From Flavobacterium shii (GTDB lineage Bacteria; Bacteroidota; Bacteroidia; Flavobacteriales; Flavobacteriaceae): a stretch of DNA of 64,000 nucleotides. The position numbers and the translations under genes were made by a program. The stretch spans positions 1 through 64,000 of the forward strand of contig NZ_JAOZEW010000023.1 of the NCBI RefSeq assembly GCF_025847235.1. The letters run 5' to 3'. The notes under the pieces were generated by a model that saw nothing but the letters and a program-made list of their open reading frames with translations, made no database searches and was not told the origin of the DNA. This document shows, in pieces, positions 35,301-42,552 of this stretch (its first letter is position 1; the number at the start of each line of letters is the position of its first letter).

Positions 35301-35489
35301 AATCTTGGATGCTATTACATCTGGATTTGCACCGGCATAGAAAGTAATTACCGAAATTACTGGCGGTTCTGTTAACGGAAATTCTCGAATACCTAATTGC
35401 TTCCATCCTATTATTCCTAAAATGACAATGAGGAGAGAAAATACCCCGGCTAAAACCGGTTTTTTTATACTTAAAGCTGATATACTCAT
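32385..35489 (-). CDS. RND efflux permease, HAE1 (AcrB/MexF) type
   Basis: 1034 aa, the standard RND length, with TM1 at 10-30 and TM2-6 and TM8-12 blocks. Conserved GLVLSIGLVVDDAIVVLENI (TM4 with the proton-relay Asp pair) and ISVITFYAGANPDVIASKITRPMEE are present. The HAE1 signatures, and the lack of the Met-triad expected of CusA, suggest drug-type substrates, although the promoter puts it under the metal regulon. Located in the operon adaptor - permease - TolC - MFS. Confidence 0.93.
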   Translation of the reverse strand: MSISALSIKKPVLAGVFSLLIVILGIIGWKQLGIREFPLTEPPVISVITFYAGANPDVIASKITRPMEESIAEANGIRTISSESREQVSVISIEFNREINIEDALNDVRDKVAKSRKQLPTDVDPPIVQKASSPDNLVAFLQVESDTKDIKEVSHLASTTIKDRIQSIPGINNVAIVGEHKYAMRLRFEPAKLAAYKLTPEDIRQALVRENIDLPAGRIDGNNSELSIRTMGRLTTVKDFEEMLIKQVDNTVIRLKDIGSAELGEENERTAIINETGNLNRVGIGVAIQIQRGANAIEVVDEFYKRLDKLKKEIPSEYRLIVGFDYTRSVRESIKEVEETLFIAFGLVVLIIFLFLRDWRSTIIPVIAIPVSILSAFFIMYIAGFSINILTLLGLVLSIGLVVDDAIVVLENIYKKIEEGMSPIQAAFKGSKEIYFAVISTTITLAAVFLPIVFMGGISGQLFKEFAIVVSGSVLVSAFVALTLTPMLSAYFLKKEEKPSWFYSVTEPFFVSLNNGYARLLITFMRARWLAWGFLAGTTILIYLVGKGLPSELAPIEDRSNMNLIAVAPEGVSFDYMKKHMTEVGKYVNDSTDGLYQTYSMVAISFIPAPAPVNVAVQSIYLKEPKDRKASIQDLYNQYGAASGKFRGFLLFPYLPPTIGSRYGGGMPIQYVLQSPSLDSLTAVLPKFLAAARQSRKLLFVDADLKINKPEMKINIDRQKAALMGVSMEEVAHTLQLSFSGQRYGYFLRNDRQYEVIGQLDRKYRNDKSDLSAIYVRSATGKMIPLNNLITTEEAVSPAAIYRYDQYISATVSAATAQGVSLAEGIQEIEKIKKEVLGENFKSSLAGQSRDYDESQGNIAFTLILALLLIYMILAAQFGNLRDPLTIMLTVPMAVTGAILSLSWFGQSLNVFSQIGIITLVGLITKNGILIVEFANHLKDTGLSKYDAAIQAAEQRFRPILMTSLAMIFGALPIALTVNSRQSLGIVIVGGLVFSGILTLFIIPAVYSYLSSKKGEVVIVEEDSEDTNSPAIES

Positions 35490-35510
35490 AACGCTAAAAT
35501 TTGAATTTGA

Positions 35511-36581
35511 TTAATTGGGTACAACAGCTTTTACAGGCGTACCATCTCCTATGCGCAGCATATTTGAAACTATGATACTATCACCAGTTTTGATCCCAGA
35601 TGTGATAATAGCATCCGTTTCTGTCCTATTACTTATGGTAACTGCCACGGGTTTTGCTACTCCGTTTTTTATTATAAAAACAGCATAGCCTTTATCACTT
35701 GGCGACAAAGCTTCCGTTGGTACCATTATTCCTTTTGTTCCCTGCTTGGTCACACTGAAATAAACTTTTGCCGAAAGGCCTGCCCGAAATTTTCCGTTTG
35801 CATTATTTGTTATCGCTTGTACCTGTAAGCTTCTGCCTTGCGCATCAAGACCCGGTTCAGTAGCATTGATAGTTGCCGAATACTCTTGATCGGATAATTC
35901 GGAAGTAAATCGGACTTTGTTTCCTGTTTGTATCAACGGTAAGTATTTTTCGGGAACAGAGAAATTGATTTTGATGCTGCTTTGATCCTGCAACTGCACC
36001 AGTTCTACACCAGGCGATACATACGCCCCAAGGTGTACTTTTGAAATTCCGATTTTTCCTGAAAACGGAGCTCGGATTACAGTCTTGGCTAAGTCTACTC
36101 TTAGTAGTTCTTGCTGTGCAATCAAGGATTGGTAGCGCATAACCGCTTCATCGTTTTCCTGTGGCCTTACAGTTTCGGTTTTTAAAAGATTAGCCACTCT
36201 ATCTTTAGTTAAACGAGCCAGTTCTAATTCGGCACCAACTTGCTTTAAACGCGATCTGATGTCGGCATCATTCAGTTTGTAAAGCACTGCCCCCTGACTA
36301 ATGTAGCTACCATCTTTAAAAGCTACATGGGTAATTTTTTGTGGCAGTTCGCTCACAATAGAAACTTCGCGATAAGGCATCATCGTTCCCACTACAGCTT
36401 CTTCTTGATTGAGCAGCTTTTCTTGCGCGATTATAATGTCAACTGGTAATTTGTTGGCATCCGCCTTAGCTGTTGCCGCTTTTTCAGGCACTTTTTCAGT
36501 TTTGTTTTCACAAGCAATCAATAAGACGCTCAACAGGGGAACTAATATTCCCAACCTTGGTGTAGTATGTTTGTATAACAT
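35511..36581 (-). CDS. RND periplasmic adaptor (HlyD/AcrA type)
   Basis: 356 aa. Lipobox LLIAC at residues about 20-24, then lipoyl half-motif (VSELPQKITHVAFKDGSYISQGAVLYKL), alpha-helical hairpin (IRSRLKQVGAELELARLTKDRV) and the second lipoyl half VIRAPFSGKIGISKVHLGAYV. A beta-barrel domain with GNKVRFTSEL follows. First gene of the RND operon; it links the pump to the TolC channel. Promoter is site 6. Confidence 0.92.
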   Translation of the reverse strand: MLYKHTTPRLGILVPLLSVLLIACENKTEKVPEKAATAKADANKLPVDIIIAQEKLLNQEEAVVGTMMPYREVSIVSELPQKITHVAFKDGSYISQGAVLYKLNDADIRSRLKQVGAELELARLTKDRVANLLKTETVRPQENDEAVMRYQSLIAQQELLRVDLAKTVIRAPFSGKIGISKVHLGAYVSPGVELVQLQDQSSIKINFSVPEKYLPLIQTGNKVRFTSELSDQEYSATINATEPGLDAQGRSLQVQAITNNANGKFRAGLSAKVYFSVTKQGTKGIMVPTEALSPSDKGYAVFIIKNGVAKPVAVTISNRTETDAIITSGIKTGDSIIVSNMLRIGDGTPVKAVVPN

Positions 36582-36624
36582 GTTCTTTTTTTTAATTATC
36601 CAACTAACTATTAAATTTCAGTGT

Positions 36625-36693
36625 CAAAATTACATAGAGATGCTAGGGGGCTTTATACACAATTACAGGTAAGAGTTGTGAGATTTACTTTTG
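36625..36693 (-). promoter_or_regulatory. Metal regulon promoter, site 6 (RND operon)
   Basis: The diverged element at 36669-36693 (TTGTGAGATTTACTTTT core) is 36 nt upstream of TAATTTTG (36625-36632, minus), a perfect -7 box. About 17 of 25 positions agree with site 1. The matching spacing to the -7 box supports it as a real member. Confidence 0.6.
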
Positions 36694-36778
36694 AGGAAGA
36701 TTTTTGAGAAGGTACTAAGGTTCTGAGGTGCAAAGGTTTTCCATAGAGGCATACCGCAGTGCGTCTTAAGTTTATATT

Positions 36779-37366
36779 CTAAGAAGCCTTATTTTTATGG
36801 GATTGCTTGTCGATGATAGCAAGCTTATCAAGTCTTATTTTTTTGTAGTAGGAAGAAGTAAAACCAGTATATTTTTTTAACTGATTAGATAAATGTGCGG
36901 GGCTGCTGTAGCCTAACGTATGGGTAATCTCGGACATTGATTGATCAGTATATACGAGGAGTTCTTTTATCTTTTCGATTTTTCTGAGAATGATATATTT
37001 TTCGAGAGTTTGTCCTTCAACAGAAGAAAATAAAGCACTAAGTGTATCGTAATTCTTGGTAAGCTTATTACTGATTAAGGAAGAAAATTTAGTAGCTTTT
37101 CCACAATCCAATTGCATTTTGATACCAATTTCTACTAGTTCTTTTATCTTTTCTACAGTTTCTTGAGTTTTGCAGAACAGTAATTCAAATCCATATTTTT
37201 TCAGCATCGATTTAATTGTAATCAAACTCATAGCAAGATCAGCCGTATCTTTTATTATGATACGCCCTAACTCAATAGTAATGATTTCAAAACCTAGATT
37301 TGAAAATTCCTGTTCGAGAACATAAATGCATCTGTTGCAAACCATTCCTTTGATTAGTAATGTCAT
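36779..37366 (-). CDS. HMA-AraC fusion regulator 1
   Basis: 195 aa. The N-terminal 60 residues look like a heavy-metal-associated domain with metal site MVCNRC (CxxC near 9-12). A linker follows, then an AraC/XylS HTH (about 100-185: ILRKIEKIKELLVYTDQSMSEITHTLGYSSPAHLSNQLKKYTGFT region, landmarks SMSEITHTLGYSS and YTGFTSSYYKK). A soft-metal-responsive activator is the natural reading. It is a paralog of the 40884 regulator (MVCNRC shared). It sits just upstream of the RND operon on the same strand. Confidence 0.85.
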   Translation of the reverse strand: MTLLIKGMVCNRCIYVLEQEFSNLGFEIITIELGRIIIKDTADLAMSLITIKSMLKKYGFELLFCKTQETVEKIKELVEIGIKMQLDCGKATKFSSLISNKLTKNYDTLSALFSSVEGQTLEKYIILRKIEKIKELLVYTDQSMSEITHTLGYSSPAHLSNQLKKYTGFTSSYYKKIRLDKLAIIDKQSHKNKAS

Positions 37367-37487
37367 AAAATTGATATTAGTGATGCAAGTAGTAAGACAT
37401 CTATTTTTAGTAAAAAGTCACCTTAATCCATCATGAAGAATCTAAATAAAGTGTGAAACATGGAGTTTCACACAATTAAACGTTGTC

Positions 37488-37736
37488 TTAATTGCCGCAA
37501 CATCCTGTTGATGAACTCGAAGAACTAGTAGTATTATTGCTACCAATAGTATAGCCTGCCTTTTTAATAGCATCTATAAGATCTTCCATGGCATCATTGT
37601 CTTCAACAGAAGCGGATAGCTTTCCTGCTTCCAACTTTTGGACTTGAATACCATCAATATCTTTGATAGCTTTATTTACTCTGGCTTGGCAATGTGCACT
37701 TTCCATATCGGGTATGCTTAATATTATATTTTCCAT
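37488..37736 (-). CDS. HMA-like small protein with S-x-H-C site
   Basis: 82 aa. Ferredoxin-like HMA fold (IPDMESAHCQARVNKAIKDIDGIQ ... AGYTIG, given by landmarks). The usual MTCxxC site is replaced by MESAHC: the first Cys is Ser and a His precedes the second Cys. A serine-rich linker and CCGN tail add two cysteines. The N-terminal domain of the Cu ATPase shows the same change (VDSEHC), so the two probably co-operate. Promoter is site 4. Confidence 0.8.
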   Translation of the reverse strand: MENIILSIPDMESAHCQARVNKAIKDIDGIQVQKLEAGKLSASVEDNDAMEDLIDAIKKAGYTIGSNNTTSSSSSSTGCCGN

Positions 37737-37756
37737 TTTGTTTTAATTTTGTTTTA

Positions 37757-37824
37757 CAAATTTCACATACTTCAACTGTTTTTTATAATGCTATTCCTTG
37801 TTTGATTTATAATATTTACTGATT
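37757..37824 (-). promoter_or_regulatory. Metal regulon promoter, site 4 (S-x-H-C HMA protein)
   Basis: The element at 37800-37824 (TTTGATTTATAATATTTAC then TGATT) is 35 nt upstream of GAAATTTG (37757-37764, minus). The -7 octamer is identical to that of site 1. Confidence 0.7.
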
Positions 37825-37886
37825 GAACATTGGCATTGATTTAAAATTAATGATGCATTACTGCTTTCAAAATAAAAGAAAATAAA

Positions 37887-37920
37887 AAACGGCGGCCATG
37901 AAATCATGAAACCGCCGTTT
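37887..37920 (-). terminator. Terminator of the Cu-ATPase operon
   Basis: AAACGGCGG and CCGCCGTTT arms around 16 bases, with flanking A/T runs, 43 nt downstream of the metal-binding lipoprotein gene that ends the operon. Confidence 0.75.
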
Positions 37921-37962
37921 GGCAAACACATCAAAGAGTTTTTTTTAAACTAAAAATTAATT

Positions 37963-38334
37963 TTATTTTACAATGGGAGGATTATAATCGGAAAAACTTG
38001 TTACTCTTAACGTATCTACTCCTTCCAAAGACCAGGTAATAGGTAACATTGTCATATAACCGCACTTAGGACATTTATCTCCTTTTGAGCCTATCATTTC
38101 TTTATGCGACGGACAACCAGTAATAAATTTTCCTTTTTTATCAAGTGCCTGACCAAGCGCATTTTCATACTTGTTTACTTTTTTTGTCGTGTCTTTATTT
38201 ACTAAACCTTCAGTATGATTGTGAGGATCACTATCATTATGAGCATCTTTCATTTTTTTATTATCGCTTCCACACGATGAAGCCAATATTGCTATTGAAG
38301 CCAATATTATTATCGCAAATTTATTTAGTTTCAT
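37963..38334 (-). CDS. Heavy-metal-binding lipoprotein
   Basis: 123 aa. Lipobox ILASSC after a signal region, a His/Asp-rich stretch (DAHNDSDPHNHTEG), then a heavy-metal-binding zinc-ribbon-like module ITGCPSHKEMIGSKGDKCPKCGYM, a variant of the CPMHPE...CPKCGM domain of Cu-export proteins. It would bind metal in the periplasm. It follows the Cu ATPase by 40 nt and should be cotranscribed. Confidence 0.85.
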   Translation of the reverse strand: MKLNKFAIIILASIAILASSCGSDNKKMKDAHNDSDPHNHTEGLVNKDTTKKVNKYENALGQALDKKGKFITGCPSHKEMIGSKGDKCPKCGYMTMLPITWSLEGVDTLRVTSFSDYNPPIVK

Positions 38335-38374
38335 CTTGATTACTATTTATTATCGTTATTTAGAGAATCTTAGT

Positions 38375-40795
38375 TTATTTTTTCCATTTTAAACGTAAGC
38401 TGTTACTTACTACACTTACACTACTCAGAGCCATTGCAGCTCCAGCAATCATAGGGTTTAGCAAGAATCCGTTTATTGGATATAAAATCCCTGCAGCAAG
38501 GGGAATACCAATAAGATTGTATATAAACGCCCAGAATAAGTTTTGTTTTATGGTTGCTACTGTTTGTTTAGATAATCGAATAGCTTGAGGTATTTTGTTA
38601 AGATCAGATGATATAATGGTCATCTTTGCCACATCCATTGCGATGTCACTCCCCTTACCCATTGCAATACTTACGTCGGCTGTTGCCAAAGCTGTACTGT
38701 CATTAATCCCATCACCTACCATTGCTACAATTTTGCCTTGCTTTTGTAGCTCTTTTATAAAGTCTGCTTTGTGTTGTGGCAATACTTCTGCTTTGTAATG
38801 TTTAATCCCTGTTTGTCCAGCAATAGCTTTTGCAGTAGCTTCGTTATCTCCGGTAAGCATATACAGTTCAATGCCCATATCCTGCATTTGTTTAATTGCT
38901 TCTACAGATGTTTCTTTAATCTTATCCGAAATTGCAATAACCGAAAGAGCCTGTCTACTGTTGGCAAACCAAATTACTGTCTTAGATTCTTTTCCCCATT
39001 CATCTGCTTGATTCAATAATTGATTTGCAATAGTAATATTATTCTCTACCAACAATTTCTTATTACCTACAAAATAGGTTTCGTCTTTGTAGACAGCTTT
39101 TGCACCTTTACCCGTGATACTCTCAAAATCGGATAAAACCACACTTTGCGCACCTTCTAATTTTTTTACTACGGCTTCCGCCAAAGGATGTTCTGATTGT
39201 TTTTCGATGCTGTTTAAGATATCCTTTGTAGAATCTTCATTATCCAGCCATTTAATCCCCGTTACTTGTGGTCTCCCTTCGGTAATGGTTCCCGTTTTAT
39301 CCAAGACAATAGCTGTTACCTTTCTCGCTAGTTCCAAACTTTCGGCATCTTTAATCAATATGCCATTTTCTGCTCCTTTACCAACACCTACCATAATCGC
39401 TGTAGGCGTAGCTAGTCCCAAAGCGCATGGACAGGCAATAACCAACACGGTAACTGCTGCCAACAATGCTTGTGCTACGGCATTTTCTCCACCTAGAAAG
39501 AACCAAAGAAGGAAGGTAATAATTGCTATAGTAATCACAATTGGGACAAAAATACCCGCAATCTTATCTACCAATTTCTGCACTGGGGCTTTACTTCCCT
39601 GAGCATCTTGCACCATTTTGATAATTTGCGCAAGCATCGTTTCTTTACCTACTTTAACAGCTTTGAATTGGAAACTACCTTTTTGGTTTATCGTTCCGGC
39701 AAAGACCTTTTCGTTCTCTATTTTCAATACGGGAACAGGTTCACCACTCAACATACTTTCGTCAACATAGGAATTACCTGAAATAACCATTCCGTCCACA
39801 GCGATTTTCTCACCTGGTTTTACCAAAATAATATCGCCAACATTTACGTTTTCAATAGCTACTTGTTTTTCTGTTCCGTCGGGTTGAATAACCATCACCG
39901 TTTTGGGCTGTAAACCCATTAATTTTTTAATTGCTGATGAAGTATTTCCTTTGGCTTTTTCTTCTAATAATTTACCAAGCAGAATAAACGCAATAACTAC
40001 CGCTGCGGCTTCAAAATATACGTGAGCATGTAATCCTCGCTGATGCCAGAAATCCATGAATAGCATGTTGAATACACTAAATAAGTAAGCGATTCCTGTG
40101 CTTAAAGCCACTAATGTATCCATATTGGCAGAGCGGTGTTTCGTTTGCTTCCAAGCATTTATGAAGAAATCTTTACCAAGCCAAAGAACTACAGGGGTAG
40201 AAAACAACCACATAATCTCATTACCATAAGGCATATCCATAAAAAACATCCCAATGGTAACGACTGGTAACGATAATACAACAGCCCAGATAGTTTTACT
40301 TTTTAATTTTTTGAATTTCTCTGCGTGGATAGCTTCCAAAGATTCCTGCTGTTTGGTTTCGTCTACAATAAGTAAGTCGTAACCAACGGCTTGAACGGCT
40401 TTTTGAAGTTTATTTGCATCTGTGAGATTTGGTAGGTATTCAACAGTTAGATTTCCCGTTGCAAAGTTTACAGAAGCACCAACTACTCCTAACTCGTATG
40501 TTACAATACTTTCTGCGCTACCCGCACAAGATGCACAGGTCATGCCCAGAACTGGGAAGGTATTTTTAACTGTTCGAACACCATATCCTAAGTCCTTAAT
40601 AGCCTTTACGGCATTACCAACTGTTTCATTGCCTTTAACAGTAATGGCTGCCCTACGGTTGTTTATTTCTACTTTGTGGGTTTCAATGCCTGTAACCTGT
40701 GCTAATCCTTTTTCTACGATTAATGCACAGTGCTCGCTGTCTACATCTTCAAGAGGGATGTAAATTATTTCCTTAGTATTATTATTTGTTGCCAT
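38375..40795 (-). CDS. copA: Cu(I)-transporting P1B ATPase
   Basis: 806 aa. A first HMA-like domain with a degenerate VDSEHC site (residues about 15-20), then a regular HMA (GMTCASCAGS near 84-93). Eight TM segments with membrane site CPC near 455 (ACPCALGLATP), phosphorylation site DKTGTITEG near 498, SEHPLAEAV (HP) and GDGINDSTALATADVSIAMG. TM motifs fit Cu(I) export to the periplasm. Operon with the metal-binding lipoprotein; promoter site 5 precedes it. Confidence 0.93.
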   Translation of the reverse strand: MATNNNTKEIIYIPLEDVDSEHCALIVEKGLAQVTGIETHKVEINNRRAAITVKGNETVGNAVKAIKDLGYGVRTVKNTFPVLGMTCASCAGSAESIVTYELGVVGASVNFATGNLTVEYLPNLTDANKLQKAVQAVGYDLLIVDETKQQESLEAIHAEKFKKLKSKTIWAVVLSLPVVTIGMFFMDMPYGNEIMWLFSTPVVLWLGKDFFINAWKQTKHRSANMDTLVALSTGIAYLFSVFNMLFMDFWHQRGLHAHVYFEAAAVVIAFILLGKLLEEKAKGNTSSAIKKLMGLQPKTVMVIQPDGTEKQVAIENVNVGDIILVKPGEKIAVDGMVISGNSYVDESMLSGEPVPVLKIENEKVFAGTINQKGSFQFKAVKVGKETMLAQIIKMVQDAQGSKAPVQKLVDKIAGIFVPIVITIAIITFLLWFFLGGENAVAQALLAAVTVLVIACPCALGLATPTAIMVGVGKGAENGILIKDAESLELARKVTAIVLDKTGTITEGRPQVTGIKWLDNEDSTKDILNSIEKQSEHPLAEAVVKKLEGAQSVVLSDFESITGKGAKAVYKDETYFVGNKKLLVENNITIANQLLNQADEWGKESKTVIWFANSRQALSVIAISDKIKETSVEAIKQMQDMGIELYMLTGDNEATAKAIAGQTGIKHYKAEVLPQHKADFIKELQKQGKIVAMVGDGINDSTALATADVSIAMGKGSDIAMDVAKMTIISSDLNKIPQAIRLSKQTVATIKQNLFWAFIYNLIGIPLAAGILYPINGFLLNPMIAGAAMALSSVSVVSNSLRLKWKK

Positions 40796-40819
40796 AATTC
40801 ACTTGTTGTAATTTATATG

Positions 40820-40888
40820 CAAAGTTGGCAACAATATCTATGGATTTTATTGTGTAATTATGGATTTGATTTGTAAAATTTACTTACA
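40820..40888 (-). promoter_or_regulatory. Metal regulon promoter, site 5 (Cu ATPase)
   Basis: The element at 40864-40888 (TTTGATTTGTAAAATTTAC) is 36 nt upstream of CAACTTTG (40820-40827, minus). It overlaps the last codons of the 40884 regulator, so the operator is partly within that gene. Confidence 0.7.
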
Positions 40889-41447
40889 CCTTATCCAATG
40901 GCTTTCTTTTTTCTTCTCGGATTTGTTTAAAATGGCTTGGTGTTAACCCAGTTACTTTCTTGAATTGATTGCTTAGGTAAGCAACACTTGAATAGTTTAA
41001 GCGCAAAGCTATTTCGCTCAGCGATAACTCATCATAAACCAAAAGTTCTTTAATTTTTTCGACCTTTTGAGCAATAAAATACTTTTCTATCGTCGTACCT
41101 TCTACCTCCGAAAACAGGTTGGAAAGATAATTGTAGTCATGGTTGATTTTTTCACTCAATATGTCTGATAGATTATTTTTTGTATCATTATCCTGATGAT
41201 GTACCAGATCGATGATAATATTTTTTATCTTTTCGATGATTCTGCTCTTTTTGTCATCAATAACCTCAAAACCTAGAGGAACTAATGCTCCTTCTACAGA
41301 ATTTCTTTCGTCTGGGTTTAACTCCTTTGTAAGCGTAACCTCCCCAAGCTTAATATTTGTAAAGTCCAAGCCTAGTTTTTCGAGCTCGTTCTGAACCACC
41401 ATTATACAGCGGTTACAGACCATATTTTTAACGAATAATGTACTCAT
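40884..41447 (-). CDS. HMA-AraC fusion regulator 2
   Basis: 187 aa. Same plan as the 36779 protein: N-terminal HMA-like domain with MVCNRC, linker, C-terminal AraC HTH (landmarks LSLSEIALRLNYSS and VTGLTPSHFKQIREE). It lies directly upstream of the Cu ATPase operon on the same strand, with the site 5 element at its 3' end. The probable promoter is TAGATTTG at 41486-41493 (minus). The two fusions may divide the regulon or respond to different metals. Confidence 0.86.
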   Translation of the reverse strand: MSTLFVKNMVCNRCIMVVQNELEKLGLDFTNIKLGEVTLTKELNPDERNSVEGALVPLGFEVIDDKKSRIIEKIKNIIIDLVHHQDNDTKNNLSDILSEKINHDYNYLSNLFSEVEGTTIEKYFIAQKVEKIKELLVYDELSLSEIALRLNYSSVAYLSNQFKKVTGLTPSHFKQIREEKRKPLDKV

Positions 41448-41485
41448 ATCTTAGTTAGATCAGATTTTTATTATTTATGTACCGA

Positions 41486-41493
41486 CAAATCTA
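41486..41493 (-). promoter_or_regulatory. -7 box of HMA-AraC regulator 2
   Basis: TAGATTTG on the minus strand, a perfect TAnnTTTG, about 40 nt before the ATG. There is no 25-bp element 36 nt upstream, so this gene is not in its own regulon by this criterion. Confidence 0.4.
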
Positions 41494-41667
41494 CTATTAA
41501 AATTCAATTAACCATTAATTATAAGTTTCTAACGAATAAATACACGCTTGTTTTTAGTTTACTAAAACTACTGACTAGAAACTCAACTGTAATATAGCCT
41601 GTTTCAACCCAATCATTTTTATTATTTATTTCATCAAAACCTTTTCAAAATAGATCTTAGTCAAAAA

Positions 41668-41705
41668 AAAACATCCCATAAAGAAAAGTTCTTTTGGGAT
41701 GTTTT
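41668..41705 (-). terminator. Terminator of the GreA/Rnk-like gene
   Basis: AAAACATCCCATAAAGAA / TTCTTTTGGGATGTTTT hairpin with a short AAG loop. A near copy occurs at 43893-43952. Confidence 0.8.
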
Positions 41706-41721
41706 AAATTTATAAAGAGCG

Positions 41722-42099
41722 TTAAGCTACTTCTTCTACTTTTAAGATTTCTAGTTTTAAGTCTCCTTTTTTAGAGGGCCATTCTATAAGATCTCCTACT
41801 TTATATCCTACCATTGCAATGCCTTCATCTGAAAGAATTGAAAATTTATTTTTGTTCGGTTTTGATTTTTCAGGACCTACAAACTCAACCGTTTTTTCTT
41901 CGTTGTTTGTATGATCTTTATAGGTTACTTTTCGGTTTACCGAAACAATATCATCCGGTAAATCTCTCCTTAGTACCTGTGTTGCTTTTTTAAGTTGAAG
42001 AAGCAGCAATTTTTCTTCTTCAATTGTTACTTTCTTTCTTCTTATATGGTCTTTAATTAAATCGTATATTCCTGTTGTTAAAATAATATTTTGTGACAT
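41722..42099 (-). CDS. GreA/GreB-family (Rnk-like) transcription factor
   Basis: 125 aa. The N-terminal part is a short helix pair (LIKDHIRRKKVTIEEEKLLLLQLKKATQVL, landmarks VTIEEEKLLL and QLKKATQVL). The C-terminal FKBP-like domain with LSDEGIAMVGYKVGDLIEWPSKKGDLKLEILKVEE (landmarks GIAMVGYKVGD) is the GreA/GreB C-terminal fold. The short coiled coil fits Rnk-type factors that bind RNA polymerase but do not stimulate cleavage. Role in this organism is inferred only. Confidence 0.75.
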   Translation of the reverse strand: MSQNIILTTGIYDLIKDHIRRKKVTIEEEKLLLLQLKKATQVLRRDLPDDIVSVNRKVTYKDHTNNEEKTVEFVGPEKSKPNKNKFSILSDEGIAMVGYKVGDLIEWPSKKGDLKLEILKVEEVA

Positions 42100-42500
42100 A
42101 ACTTTCTGTTTGCTCCATTCTCATAGGTATGATATATAACTCTTCATTAAACATCTTATAGCTACTATAGTTTTATGTTTAATGATATCCTAATCCTAAA
42201 TGAAAATTGAAGATTAAATAAATGAGCGCTTGAATAAAAGAATCCCCGTCTAGAGTTGTGACAGGGCTTAATTAATAAACTCTTTGGAACTTTTTAAGAA
42301 AGTATCGTCATGCAGATATAATAACGTGCCCATAAGGCTCATCAAGCGATTATTTTTTAGATAAAAATTTGAAATAGTCATTATTATAAATGCTTTTAAT
42401 TTTGTGCAAGTTAGCTCTTTTTTTTGAAAGAAAAAATCCTCAAAAAAAATGGAAGTAAAATAGTCACGTTTAACTCCGTACTTAAACCAAAATTAGTATA
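42100..42500. other. Intergenic region without recognisable gene
   Basis: 401 nt between the GreA/Rnk-like gene start and the terminator of the META-domain gene. Reading frames are short and broken, and I found no RNA family motif or convincing small ORF. It probably holds the promoter of the GreA/Rnk-like gene. Confidence 0.5.
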
Positions 42501-42537
42501 AACAACAAAGCCTGAACATTGTCAGGCTTTGTTGTTG
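42501..42537 (-). terminator. Terminator of the META-domain gene
   Basis: ACAACAAAGCCTGA / TCAGGCTTTGTTGT inverted repeat with a six-base loop, just after the gene stop. Confidence 0.85.
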
Positions 42538-42552
42538 TATGAACTATATGAT

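Noticed and set aside
32385..35489. Calling the RND permease CusA (heavy-metal type)
   Set aside because: Length and motifs fit HAE1 pumps and I could not find a methionine triad; metal linkage rests on the promoter only.
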